Shown here: piece by piece, positions 36,133 through 44,436 of the stretch
Position numbering within the stretch: the stretch's first letter is position 1
Layout of the letters: every line of letters begins with the position of its first letter
Program-made: the position numbers and the translations under genes
Notes under the pieces: model-generated
The model's input: the letters and a program-made list of their open reading frames with translations, nothing else
Told to the model about the DNA's origin: nothing
The model's database searches: none
Assembly (NCBI RefSeq): GCF_014192515.1
Contig: NZ_JACHYB010000001.1
Coordinates: 1,364,001 to 1,428,000, forward strand
Length of the DNA stretch: 64,000 nucleotides
Direction: 5' to 3'
Origin: Microbacter margulisiae
GTDB taxonomy: Bacteria > Bacteroidota > Bacteroidia > Bacteroidales > Paludibacteraceae

Positions 36133-38361
36133 ATGAAGCAAACGAATTATCAACTATTTGATTTCTTAGATTTTAATCCTGCACTGAATGAAGGTGACAG
36201 GCTCTGGAGAGCGTGTACTCCAACGTCTATTGAAGCCAAAGAAGGAGACATACTGATTACAATTCCATTTCAACAGCAATTAAACTCGAACGAGATTAAT
36301 CCAGACACCTCCGTAGCACGAAAATCCTATCAAATGAGGTTGCGTGCATATGGTACCAAAATCATCCGGGCCGCTATCGGCTTTGATACCGAATGGATGG
36401 AAACCTCCGCAATGTTACAGCTTGACTCTCATCTAACCAAAAACCATTTACACTTTGAGAAAGCTGAATACGAATGGATTGTAAAAGATTCCGACAATCA
36501 AACAAAAGCTATTGTAGATTTTCATCCTGTTGAAACAGATTGGTGGAGCGATTTGGTTCCGGCGCCGGCAGAAACCATCAACCTGGCATTTTTTCCCGAT
36601 GGACAACATGAAGTAAAATTATCAGCATATGACATGTTCTCGCCGGCACGTCACGACGCTTTTGCATTGGCATTTATAGAAAAAGATGGGCAGCCTCATC
36701 GCGCTACCTGTGCTATTCAGGCCAAAGCAGACGAATGTTTTACCGGGACAGGGGAACGTTTTGCAAAAATGGATCTATCGGGGCACACATTCCAATTGTA
36801 TAACCAGGACGGGCAAGGGGTAAATAATCGCCGCGCTTACAAAAATATTCCGTTCTATCTCTCCAGTGCGCCTTACGGTCTGTTTTTACATACTACTTCG
36901 TTTGCCAAATTTTCATTGGCAGATCATTCCACGCGTTCAGCCCAAATCCTGGCAGAAGAGCCTGTTATTGATCTTTTCCTTATTGGCGGAGACAATGCAG
37001 AGCAAATTCTTTATGGATATCGACAACTGACGGGATTCCCGGCAATGCCTCCAGTGTGGAGCTTTGGCACATGGATGAGCCGGATGACATATTTTTCGGC
37101 TGATGAAGTGAATAAGATTTGCCATCGAATGCGAGTTGAAGGATACCCATGCGATGTGATTCATCTGGACACAGGATGGTTCAAAACCGACTGGTTATGT
37201 GAATGGAAATTCAATGAAGAACGTTTTCCCAATCCAAAGAAATTTATCGCCGGTCTTAAGGGAAATGGTTACCGTGTGAGTTTATGGCAATTGCCCTACA
37301 TTTCATACGATGCCGAACAATATGAAGAGGCTAATGAAAACGATTATATAAGCAAAAGTGAACGAAAGATTTCCGGATCATCCAATTTTAGCATCCAGGA
37401 TTATGCCGGTACGATTGATTTTACTTACGACAAAGCGACGGAATGGTACAAAAACCTGTTAAAAAGATTGCTGGATATAGGAGTTGCCTGTATTAAAACA
37501 GACTTTGGAGAAGATATTCATCTGGATGCAAAATATCACTCCATGACACCGGAAAAACTGCATAATCTCTATCCTTTGCTTTATCAAAAAGCAGCTTACG
37601 AGATAACAAAAGAAGTTACAGGCGACGGCATTATATGGGCGCGTGCCGGTTGGGCAGGATGCCAGCGCTATCCGTTACATTGGGGAGGCGATTCAGCCTG
37701 TTCCTGGGATGGATTGGCAGGATCGTTAAAAGGAGGCTTGCATCTTGGCCTTTCGGGGTTTGGATTCTGGAGCCATGATGTACCTGGTTTTCATGGAGTG
37801 CCAAACTTTATGAATTCAAAACTACCGGAAGATATTTATGTACGTTGGACACAATTCGGCGTATTCTCATCGCATTTACGTTATCACGGCTCACATGCCC
37901 GCGAACCCTGGCTCTATCCCAATATTGCCCCGATTATCAAACAATGGTTGCAGTTGCGGTATCATCTCATTCCATACATTTTGGAACAAAGCCAAAAGGT
38001 GACGTGTAGTGGTTATCCGATGATTCGCGCTCTTTTATTCCATCATCCGCAAGATAGGACTTGCTGGCATATCGACGATCAGTACTATTTCGGCGATAAT
38101 ATCATGGTGGCTCCCGTGATGAACCCGGACAACCGTCGTGACATTTATTTACCGGAAGGAAAGTGGGTACATTTCTTTACAAAAGAGATTACAGAGGGAG
38201 CCCGATGGTTGAGAAATGTAGCAGTACCCCTTTCGGAAATGCCGGTTTATGTAAAATATGGAGCTGAAATTCCTTTCTATCCTGAACAGGTAAATTGTAC
38301 GGATGAAATGAATTTAAGCAAAACGATCAAGATACGTTTCGACGAAAATACACCTAAATAA
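36133..38361 (+). CDS. Cytoplasmic GH31 alpha-xylosidase-like enzyme; candidate 2-O-methyl-alpha-D-xylosidase
   Basis: 742 residues with no signal peptide, unlike almost every other hydrolase here. YicI-type GH31: N-terminal beta-domain, catalytic barrel with nucleophile Asp457 in 'CIKTDFGEDI' and acid/base Asp520 in 'HWGGDSACSW', then C-terminal beta-domains ('NIMVAPVMNPDNRRDIYLPEGKW'). GH31 enzymes of this type release alpha-xylose. RG-II side chain A ends in 2-O-methyl-D-xylose alpha-1,3-linked to fucose. The next gene, six bases away, is a URO-D-type methyltransferase-like protein that begins a corrinoid cluster. I infer that it acts on an imported 2-O-methyl-xylosyl-fucose; plain alpha-xylosidase activity is the fallback. 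Confidence 0.88.
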   Translation: MKQTNYQLFDFLDFNPALNEGDRLWRACTPTSIEAKEGDILITIPFQQQLNSNEINPDTSVARKSYQMRLRAYGTKIIRAAIGFDTEWMETSAMLQLDSHLTKNHLHFEKAEYEWIVKDSDNQTKAIVDFHPVETDWWSDLVPAPAETINLAFFPDGQHEVKLSAYDMFSPARHDAFALAFIEKDGQPHRATCAIQAKADECFTGTGERFAKMDLSGHTFQLYNQDGQGVNNRRAYKNIPFYLSSAPYGLFLHTTSFAKFSLADHSTRSAQILAEEPVIDLFLIGGDNAEQILYGYRQLTGFPAMPPVWSFGTWMSRMTYFSADEVNKICHRMRVEGYPCDVIHLDTGWFKTDWLCEWKFNEERFPNPKKFIAGLKGNGYRVSLWQLPYISYDAEQYEEANENDYISKSERKISGSSNFSIQDYAGTIDFTYDKATEWYKNLLKRLLDIGVACIKTDFGEDIHLDAKYHSMTPEKLHNLYPLLYQKAAYEITKEVTGDGIIWARAGWAGCQRYPLHWGGDSACSWDGLAGSLKGGLHLGLSGFGFWSHDVPGFHGVPNFMNSKLPEDIYVRWTQFGVFSSHLRYHGSHAREPWLYPNIAPIIKQWLQLRYHLIPYILEQSQKVTCSGYPMIRALLFHHPQDRTCWHIDDQYYFGDNIMVAPVMNPDNRRDIYLPEGKWVHFFTKEITEGARWLRNVAVPLSEMPVYVKYGAEIPFYPEQVNCTDEMNLSKTIKIRFDENTPK

Positions 38362-38367
38362 ATAGCT

Positions 38368-39432
38368 ATGTCAACCTGGAAAGCAAACTTTGAAGCATCA
38401 AAACAGCACTATCTGGACTGGTGGAATCAAAAAGGTATTGTGTTAACGATGTGGGAACATATAACTAAGGAGGGCGCTCCCTATGCGAATGTCCTCCCTC
38501 CTACTCCACATAAAGATATGAATCAGTTTTGGTTCGATCCACAATGGAGAGCCGGCTATTTACATTATACCATGTCGCGCAATTCGTACATGGCCGATAT
38601 CCTTCCCGTAGCCAATACGCAACTGGGGCCGGGTTCTCTGGGAGCCATTTTAGGAGCAGATCTTGAAGGACGTGAAGATACGATTTGGATTCGGGACAAA
38701 AGTGATTTTAATGGCGACATCATCCTTGATGAAAACAATAAATGGTTAAAACTCCATTTCGATTTGCTTAAGGCATGCAAAGCAAAGGCACAAGGAAACT
38801 ATTTTGTAGGATGTCCTGATCTGATAGAAGGACTTGATGTTTTGGCCAGTTTAAAAGGATCAGACAACGTGCTAATGGACATGATACTCGATCCGGATAA
38901 GACCCTGGAACAGTTGCAGGCAATCAATGATGCTTATTTCAAAGTATTCGACGCTATTTATGACATTATCAATATTGACGGGGAGATGGCCTTTTGTTAT
39001 TTTTCAATCTGGGGACCCGGTAAAGTTTCAAAACTTCAGGCTGACATTTCCATTATGATCTCTGAAGAAGATTTCCGAACATTTTCCATGCCGTTTCTTC
39101 AGGAACAGTGTAATAAAATCGATTATACGCTTTACCATCTGGATGGCGTAGATGCAATCCGGCACCTCGATGCAATCCTTGAAATCGGGAATCTCAATGC
39201 AGTTCAGTGGACGCCAGGATATGGGCAACCACAAGGCGGCAATCCTCAATGGTATGACCTATACAGGAAAATATTGGCTAATGGGAAATCCGTTATGGCG
39301 AACTGGGTCACCATGGACGAATTACAGCCGTTACTTGACAATGTAGGCAATCAGGGATTACATATCAATGTCGATTTTAAATCAGAGAAAGAAATAGAAC
39401 AGGCAATGAAAATCGTAGAGCAATACCGTTAA
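38368..39432 (+). CDS. URO-D superfamily protein, putative corrinoid-dependent methyltransferase (lacks H-x-C zinc motif)
   Basis: 354 residues, cytoplasmic. The fold pattern matches uroporphyrinogen-decarboxylase-like proteins: 'NYFVGCPDLIEGLDVLASLKG', 'WGPGKVSKLQADISIMIS', 'LYHLDGVDAIRHLDAILEI' (His257) and 'AVQWTPGYGQPQGG'. Where thiol methyltransferases of this superfamily have His-x-Cys, it has His-Leu-Asp, so it is unlikely to be an MtaA-type thiol methylase. Genuine HemE is improbable in this context. Six bases after GH31 and in the same block as a corrinoid protein and activase, it could be a substrate-specific methyltransferase I taking the methyl group from a methylated sugar. Substrate and chemistry are inferred. 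Confidence 0.72.
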   Translation: MSTWKANFEASKQHYLDWWNQKGIVLTMWEHITKEGAPYANVLPPTPHKDMNQFWFDPQWRAGYLHYTMSRNSYMADILPVANTQLGPGSLGAILGADLEGREDTIWIRDKSDFNGDIILDENNKWLKLHFDLLKACKAKAQGNYFVGCPDLIEGLDVLASLKGSDNVLMDMILDPDKTLEQLQAINDAYFKVFDAIYDIINIDGEMAFCYFSIWGPGKVSKLQADISIMISEEDFRTFSMPFLQEQCNKIDYTLYHLDGVDAIRHLDAILEIGNLNAVQWTPGYGQPQGGNPQWYDLYRKILANGKSVMANWVTMDELQPLLDNVGNQGLHINVDFKSEKEIEQAMKIVEQYR

Positions 39433-39488
39433 ACGCATACAACCCGATACAAATTGTTAACCATTCATCTTATCCAAATTATTATCTA

Positions 39489-41057
39489 ATGATAAATGTC
39501 TTAAGTAGCCTTCGATCTCTCGATTTTGTCATCATTGCCATATACCTGATTGTGTTGGTTGGCATCGGATATTGGGTCAGCTTTGTGAAGAAGAAAAAAG
39601 AGAACGAAAACATATTTCTTGCCGAACATTCACTAACATGGCCATCCATCGGTCTTAACATGTGGGGAACAAACGTAGGCCCATCCATGCTGTTAGCTTC
39701 TGCCAGCGCTGGATACACAACAGGCATTGTAGCAGGAAACTTTGCGTGGTATGCATTTATTTTTATTTTAATGTTAGCGGTAATTTTTGCACCACGCTAT
39801 TTAGGTGCTAAAGTTTCCACTTTGCCAGAATACATGGGAAAGCGGTTTGGACAATCCACACGCCACCTGTTAGCCTGGTATACATTAATTACCATATTAA
39901 TCTCATGGCTATCATTAGGCCTTTTTGCTGGTGGTATCATGGTGGAACAATTATTAGGAATCCCAATGTGGTCGTCTATTTTGATAATGGTCGTGCTGGC
40001 AACGGTACTTACTGCTGCCGGAGGTTTGAAGGCGATTGCATATACCAGTGTTTTTCAAATGATTTTGTTGATTGTGGTTTCATTAACACTGACGCTGATC
40101 GGACTCGAACGCATTGGGGGAGCCTCTGCATTGTTTCACCATACCCCTGCAAATTATTGGGATATGTTTTTACCAAACTCAAACAAAGACTTTCCATGGC
40201 TTGCCATTATTCTGGGATATCCTGTTATGGGAATATGGTTTTGGTGTACGGAGCAGTCAATGGTTCAATCTGTTCTGGGAGCGAAGAACTTAAAACAGGG
40301 ACAATTGGGAGCAAGTTTTATAGGATGGTTAAAAATTCTGGATGTACCCTTATTTATCATTCCGGGAATTATTTGTTTCGTTCTTTTTCCTCATTTATCA
40401 AACCCGGACACTGCTTATCTTGTCCTGATTACTAATTTATTCCCCATGGGAATGAAAGGGCTGATCATAGTAGTGCTGCTAGCCGCATTGATAGGGAATG
40501 TAGGATCGTCGCTCAATTCTGTAAGTACCGTTTATACGATGGACATCTATTTGAAGAAACACAATCCCAACGCCACAAATGCCGAGATTATAAAAACAGG
40601 CAGATGGGTTACGGTGGTCAGCGCTATTGTTGCGGTTGCAATTGCATTAGCAATCGATAATATTAAGGGACTGAATCTTTTCAACATATTCCAGTCTGTA
40701 TTGGGATTTTTAGCGCCCCCGATGTCGGTAACTTTTCTTTTTTCCGTATTATGGAAGAATACATCCCGCAAAGCCATTAACTGGGTGCTGTCTGCAGGAA
40801 CATTTTTGTGTTTAGCCGTCGGAATTTTGTTTTATGACAAACTCATATTCAAAGATCTGCATTTCCTGTATCTCTCATTTTTCCTGTTTATCCTTCTTTC
40901 TCTGTTTGTTGTCGTGTATTCATTGTTAGACAGATATAGCAACAGGGAAGAAGAAAACATGTTGAAATATGAACATATAAAAGTGTCACGCACGGTCAAA
41001 ATTTCATGGGGGTTATTATGCGTGACGATGGTTATTCTATACGTTATCTTTAGATGA
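39489..41057 (+). CDS. SGLT-type sodium/sugar symporter (SSS family)
   Basis: 522 residues with about 14 hydrophobic helices. 'NENIFLAEHSLTWPSIGLNM', 'ISWLSLGLFAGGI', 'GGLKAIAYTSVFQMIL' and 'CTEQSMVQSVLGAKNLKQGQ' mark the sodium/glucose branch of SSS, distinct from the symporter near 15.4 kb. Inner-membrane location. It is surrounded by the URO-D-like genes and follows the cytoplasmic GH31, so the cargo is probably a neutral mono- or disaccharide from RG-II. A methylated sugar or 2-O-methyl-xylosyl-fucose would fit, since a cytoplasmic GH31 needs its substrate imported. Confidence 0.87.
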   Translation: MINVLSSLRSLDFVIIAIYLIVLVGIGYWVSFVKKKKENENIFLAEHSLTWPSIGLNMWGTNVGPSMLLASASAGYTTGIVAGNFAWYAFIFILMLAVIFAPRYLGAKVSTLPEYMGKRFGQSTRHLLAWYTLITILISWLSLGLFAGGIMVEQLLGIPMWSSILIMVVLATVLTAAGGLKAIAYTSVFQMILLIVVSLTLTLIGLERIGGASALFHHTPANYWDMFLPNSNKDFPWLAIILGYPVMGIWFWCTEQSMVQSVLGAKNLKQGQLGASFIGWLKILDVPLFIIPGIICFVLFPHLSNPDTAYLVLITNLFPMGMKGLIIVVLLAALIGNVGSSLNSVSTVYTMDIYLKKHNPNATNAEIIKTGRWVTVVSAIVAVAIALAIDNIKGLNLFNIFQSVLGFLAPPMSVTFLFSVLWKNTSRKAINWVLSAGTFLCLAVGILFYDKLIFKDLHFLYLSFFLFILLSLFVVVYSLLDRYSNREEENMLKYEHIKVSRTVKISWGLLCVTMVILYVIFR

Positions 41058-41118
41058 AATAAAATATATTTTGAATTCAACGATTAACCGAACTCACATC
41101 TATATACCTATACCAAAG

Positions 41119-42156
41119 ATGAATCATAAAGAACGATTTCATGCAACAATTGCCAATCAGCCGGTTGACAGACCTGCTTCCTGGTTAGGGCTTCCCGTAC
41201 CAGATGCACAAAAAGGATTAAAGGACTTTTTTAAGGTAAACTCTATTGATGAATTGAAGATGCTAATTGATGATGATATCTACCCCATTGATGTTCCTTA
41301 TCATTTCCCTCCATCCAATCATATTGCCTGTGCTTTTAAATTTGCGAAAGTGGCTCATGATGACAAACCGGATGACAGAACGCTGACAGCTCCAGGTTTT
41401 TTTGAGGACATTGACGATCCAGACGATGTGAATAAATTTGATTGGCCGGATCCTGAAAAATACCTTGACAGAGAAGAATCAAAAAGATGGGCTCAAGCTG
41501 TTGATGAAAATTATATTCGGATGGGTATTATGTGGAGCGCCCATTTTCAGGATGCATGCTCTGCTTTCGGCATGGAAAAGGCGCTTATGGTCATGCTGAC
41601 CAATCCCGATATGTTTACCGCTGTAATAGATAAAATCACAGAATTTTATCTAAGAGCAAACGAATTGTTTTATGAAGCCACTAAAGGATATTTAGATGCA
41701 ATATTGATCGGGAATGACTTTGGCAGCCAAAACGGATTAATGGTTGATCCGGAATCATTACGAACCTATGTATTTCCGGGAACCAAAAAACTAATCGATC
41801 AGGCAAAAAGTTATGGATTGAAAGTGATTCACCATTCATGTGGATCTATTTTCCCTATAATTAATGATTTGATAGACATGGGAGTTGATGCAATTCATCC
41901 TATCCAGGCATTGGCTCAGGATATGGATGCCCCAACTCTAAAGGCTAATTTCGGTGGGAAAACAGCTTTTTGCGGAGGAGTCGATGCGCAGCATTTACTT
42001 GTTAATGGCACACCGGATGAGGTAGCCTGCAAAGTACATGAGTTACGGGAAATCTTTCCGACAGGATTAATCATTTCCCCTAGTCATGAAGCCATACTCC
42101 CCGATATTCCACCTGCTAATATCAAAGCAATGTTTGATGCAATCAAAAACCATTAA
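41119..42156 (+). CDS. URO-D/MtaA-family methyltransferase-like protein with H-x-C motif
   Basis: 345 residues from ATG 41119 ('MNHKERF', the usual start of this family); the in-frame TTG at 41071 adds a leader with no family resemblance. Cytoplasmic. Putative metal ligands are His239 and Cys241 in 'HHSCGSIFP' and Cys285 in 'FCGGVDAQHLL'. At the C-terminal site where MtaA has Cys it has 'SPSHEAILPDIPP' (His323). Such proteins move methyl groups to or from corrinoid proteins. Position between a symporter and RhaM, and 1.5 kb upstream of the corrinoid protein, supports membership in one methyl-transfer system, either as a second substrate methyltransferase or as a methyl-acceptor enzyme. Confidence 0.78.
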   Translation: MNHKERFHATIANQPVDRPASWLGLPVPDAQKGLKDFFKVNSIDELKMLIDDDIYPIDVPYHFPPSNHIACAFKFAKVAHDDKPDDRTLTAPGFFEDIDDPDDVNKFDWPDPEKYLDREESKRWAQAVDENYIRMGIMWSAHFQDACSAFGMEKALMVMLTNPDMFTAVIDKITEFYLRANELFYEATKGYLDAILIGNDFGSQNGLMVDPESLRTYVFPGTKKLIDQAKSYGLKVIHHSCGSIFPIINDLIDMGVDAIHPIQALAQDMDAPTLKANFGGKTAFCGGVDAQHLLVNGTPDEVACKVHELREIFPTGLIISPSHEAILPDIPPANIKAMFDAIKNH

Positions 42157-42205
42157 TTATCATTCAGATAAATAGACAGATAACGCAAGATTCCGTAATC
42201 ACCTC

Positions 42206-42544
42206 ATGAAAAACAATATGAATCGACGATTTGGGCAAATAATCCGGTTAAAGCCAGAAGGAGCCGACGCTTACATTCGGTATCATTCAGCAGTGTGGAA
42301 AGATGTGCTCGATACCATCAAACAGTGTCATATAACAAACTATTCCATATATCATAAAGACAACATATTGTTTGCATATTTTGAATATGCCGGCAATGAC
42401 TTTGAAGGAGACATGGATAAAATGGCGGCAGATCCGGAAACACAAAAATGGTGGGCAGTTGTAAAGCCTTTGATGGAACCTATTGAGACCAGAAACGCAA
42501 ACGAATTCTGGGCAGATATGGAAGAGATTTTTCATTTGGACTAA
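42206..42544 (+). CDS. rhaM: L-rhamnose mutarotase
   Basis: 112 residues, cytoplasmic, full family length. Typical sequence: 'RLKPEGADAYIRYHSAVW' with the family's Tyr and His, 'NYSIYHKDNILFAYFEY', 'MDKMAADPETQKWWAVV' and 'LMEPI'. Interconverts alpha and beta anomers of L-rhamnose so that the isomerase RhaA is supplied. An alternative start is at Met5 ('MNRRFGQ'). It is 36 bases upstream of rhaT, an understandable pair for uptake of the abundant rhamnose from RG-II. It interrupts the methyltransferase genes, suggesting co-transcription of sugar uptake and demethylation. Confidence 0.9.
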   Translation: MKNNMNRRFGQIIRLKPEGADAYIRYHSAVWKDVLDTIKQCHITNYSIYHKDNILFAYFEYAGNDFEGDMDKMAADPETQKWWAVVKPLMEPIETRNANEFWADMEEIFHLD

Positions 42545-42580
42545 AAAAACAGATTCAGGCTTCAATTATTATAACATCTT

Positions 42581-43642
42581 ATGATTACGCCAAATCCAAT
42601 AATGGGGACATTTTTTCATGCAGTAGGGGGAGCTTCTGCATCTACATGTTATCTGCCATATCAAAAGACGAATCGTTGGTCGTGGGGAACTTTTTGGTTA
42701 GCTCAATCTGTATTTGCATGGCTGTTAATGCCTCTTTTAATTGGCGTTATTACAGTCCCTTATTTTTTTGACATCTTGCTGCAAGCTCCTCCAAAAGTGA
42801 TTTGGGGCGCCTTTTTATTGGGGGCAGTATATGGTTTCGGCGGCATGTCTTTTGGATTTGCTATCCGAAATATAGGATATTCGCTTACGTACACCATAGG
42901 CATTGGGCTTTCTGCCATTTTAGGGACTGTGACCCCGCTTTTATTAAAAGGAGAAATCATCGAATATTTTTCGCGACCAGGAAGTAATATTGTATTATGG
43001 GGAATGGTGTTATCCATCATCGGCGTAGCGCTTTGCGGACTGGCAGGTTTCCGGAAAGAACGTGATTTAGGTGAGCATAAAAAAGAACAAAATTTTAATA
43101 TGACGGTCGGACTAATGCTTGCCATTATAGCAGGATTACTATCGGCAGTTTTTAATATTTCACTGGAAGTCGGACAACCTATTGCTGATTTAGCAGCCAA
43201 AAGCGGCGCCGGAGAGTTTCAAGGCGATGCAAAATTAATTGTCTCAACCGCAGGTTGCTTTGTCGTTAATTTAATATGGTTTCTGGTATTGGGCATCAGG
43301 CAAAACACATTAAAGGAGTTTATCCATTCCGAACTAACAACCAAACAAAAAGCAAAAAATCTTTTGTGGTCAGCTATTGCCGGCTCTTTATGGTGCGGAC
43401 AATTCTTTTTCTATGGGCTGGGACATGTGCGCATGGGTGATTTTAAGTTTGTCAGTTGGGTTCTGCATATGTCCATGCTGATATTCTTTAGTTATATCGT
43501 AGGAGTTGTGATGAAAGAATGGAAAAATGTATCAAAGAGAACTTATGCAATGTTGCTGTTTGCTTTATTCATTTTGATCATTGCTTCAGTAACCATCTCC
43601 TATGGCAGCTTTTATGGAGATTTGACCGCTAATGCCAAATAA
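42581..43642 (+). CDS. rhaT: L-rhamnose/proton symporter RhaT
   Basis: 353 residues with about ten membrane helices. The RhaT signature runs along the whole length: 'GTFFHAVGGASASTCYLPYQ', 'RWSWGTFWLAQSVFAW', 'YGFGGMSFGFAIRNIGYSLT', 'GLLSAVFNISLEVGQPI', 'IAGSLWCGQFFFYGLGH' and 'FKFVSWVLHMSMLI'. Imports L-rhamnose released by the GH78 and GH106 enzymes encoded in the window. No rhaA, rhaB or rhaD is present, so catabolism is encoded elsewhere. Confidence 0.95.
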   Translation: MITPNPIMGTFFHAVGGASASTCYLPYQKTNRWSWGTFWLAQSVFAWLLMPLLIGVITVPYFFDILLQAPPKVIWGAFLLGAVYGFGGMSFGFAIRNIGYSLTYTIGIGLSAILGTVTPLLLKGEIIEYFSRPGSNIVLWGMVLSIIGVALCGLAGFRKERDLGEHKKEQNFNMTVGLMLAIIAGLLSAVFNISLEVGQPIADLAAKSGAGEFQGDAKLIVSTAGCFVVNLIWFLVLGIRQNTLKEFIHSELTTKQKAKNLLWSAIAGSLWCGQFFFYGLGHVRMGDFKFVSWVLHMSMLIFFSYIVGVVMKEWKNVSKRTYAMLLFALFILIIASVTISYGSFYGDLTANAK

Positions 43643-43698
43643 ACGGTAACGCATAAAATAGATTATCAATAATTACACACTAAACAAAAAAAATCGAC

Positions 43699-44367
43699 AT
43701 GAATCAAGAGCTCTTACCTCAATTATCCGAATGCGTTGAATTCGGAAAGATAAATCTGGCATCCCCCTATCCTCCTGCTATGAAAGGAAAACCAGGCGCG
43801 GATGAATACGCACAACAAGCTATTGAAGAAGGAATAACACCTAATGACATATTAGACGAGTTAATAGGCGCCATGAACAAAGTTGGCCAGAAGTTTAGCG
43901 AAAATAAGATTTTCGTACCACAAATGCTCCTATCCGCAAAAGCCATGAATGCCGCAATGATGCACCTAAAACCATTTTTCATGAGTGGCGCAGTTCAACG
44001 AAAAGGCGTTTTTATTATCGGTACAGTTTTCGGCGATTTACATGACATAGGAAAAAACCTGGTAAGCATGATGATTGAAGGAGCAGGCTGGGAGGTAATT
44101 GATTTAGGCATTGACGTGAAGGCTGACAAGTTTGTTGAAGCCATACAGCAACATCCTGGAGCTGTGGTAGGCATCTCAGCATTACTAACCACAACCATGG
44201 TCAATATAAAACCGGTAATTGAAGCTGTAAAAACAACTTCTGCCAATACCAGGATTATTGTAGGAGGTGCTCCCCTTTCGGCTGAATTTGCACAATCTAT
44301 CGGAGCAGACGCATATGGAAGAACGCCACAAGACAGCATCAAATGGTTGGACTCCATATCAAACTAA
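43699..44367 (+). CDS. Corrinoid (cobalamin-binding) methyl-carrier protein, MtaC/MtbC-like
   Basis: 222 residues, cytoplasmic. Residues about 1-95 form the helical cap ('AIEEGITPNDILDELIGAMN', 'KFSENKIFVPQMLLSAKAMN'). Residues about 100-222 form the Rossmann B12-binding domain with the Asp-x-His-x-x-Gly box, Asp113-His115-Gly118, where His115 is the lower axial cobalt ligand, then 'VGISALLTTTM' and 'IIVGGAP'. Such proteins shuttle a methyl group between two methyltransferases in methanol, methylamine and O-demethylase systems. It is followed by an MtaA-like gene and an activase gene, giving the core of a complete system inside an RG-II locus. Confidence 0.92.
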   Translation: MNQELLPQLSECVEFGKINLASPYPPAMKGKPGADEYAQQAIEEGITPNDILDELIGAMNKVGQKFSENKIFVPQMLLSAKAMNAAMMHLKPFFMSGAVQRKGVFIIGTVFGDLHDIGKNLVSMMIEGAGWEVIDLGIDVKADKFVEAIQQHPGAVVGISALLTTTMVNIKPVIEAVKTTSANTRIIVGGAPLSAEFAQSIGADAYGRTPQDSIKWLDSISN

Positions 44368-44436
44368 ATATCAATCTGAGTTATATTGTCTATTACATTT
44401 TTAAAATTCATAATTTTCAAAAAACACAACACAATC

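Noticed and set aside
41066..41074. Possible Bacteroidetes -7 promoter box (TATATTTTG, near TAnnTTTG) before the 41119 gene
   Set aside because: One base off consensus and no TTG-type -33 box at suitable spacing.
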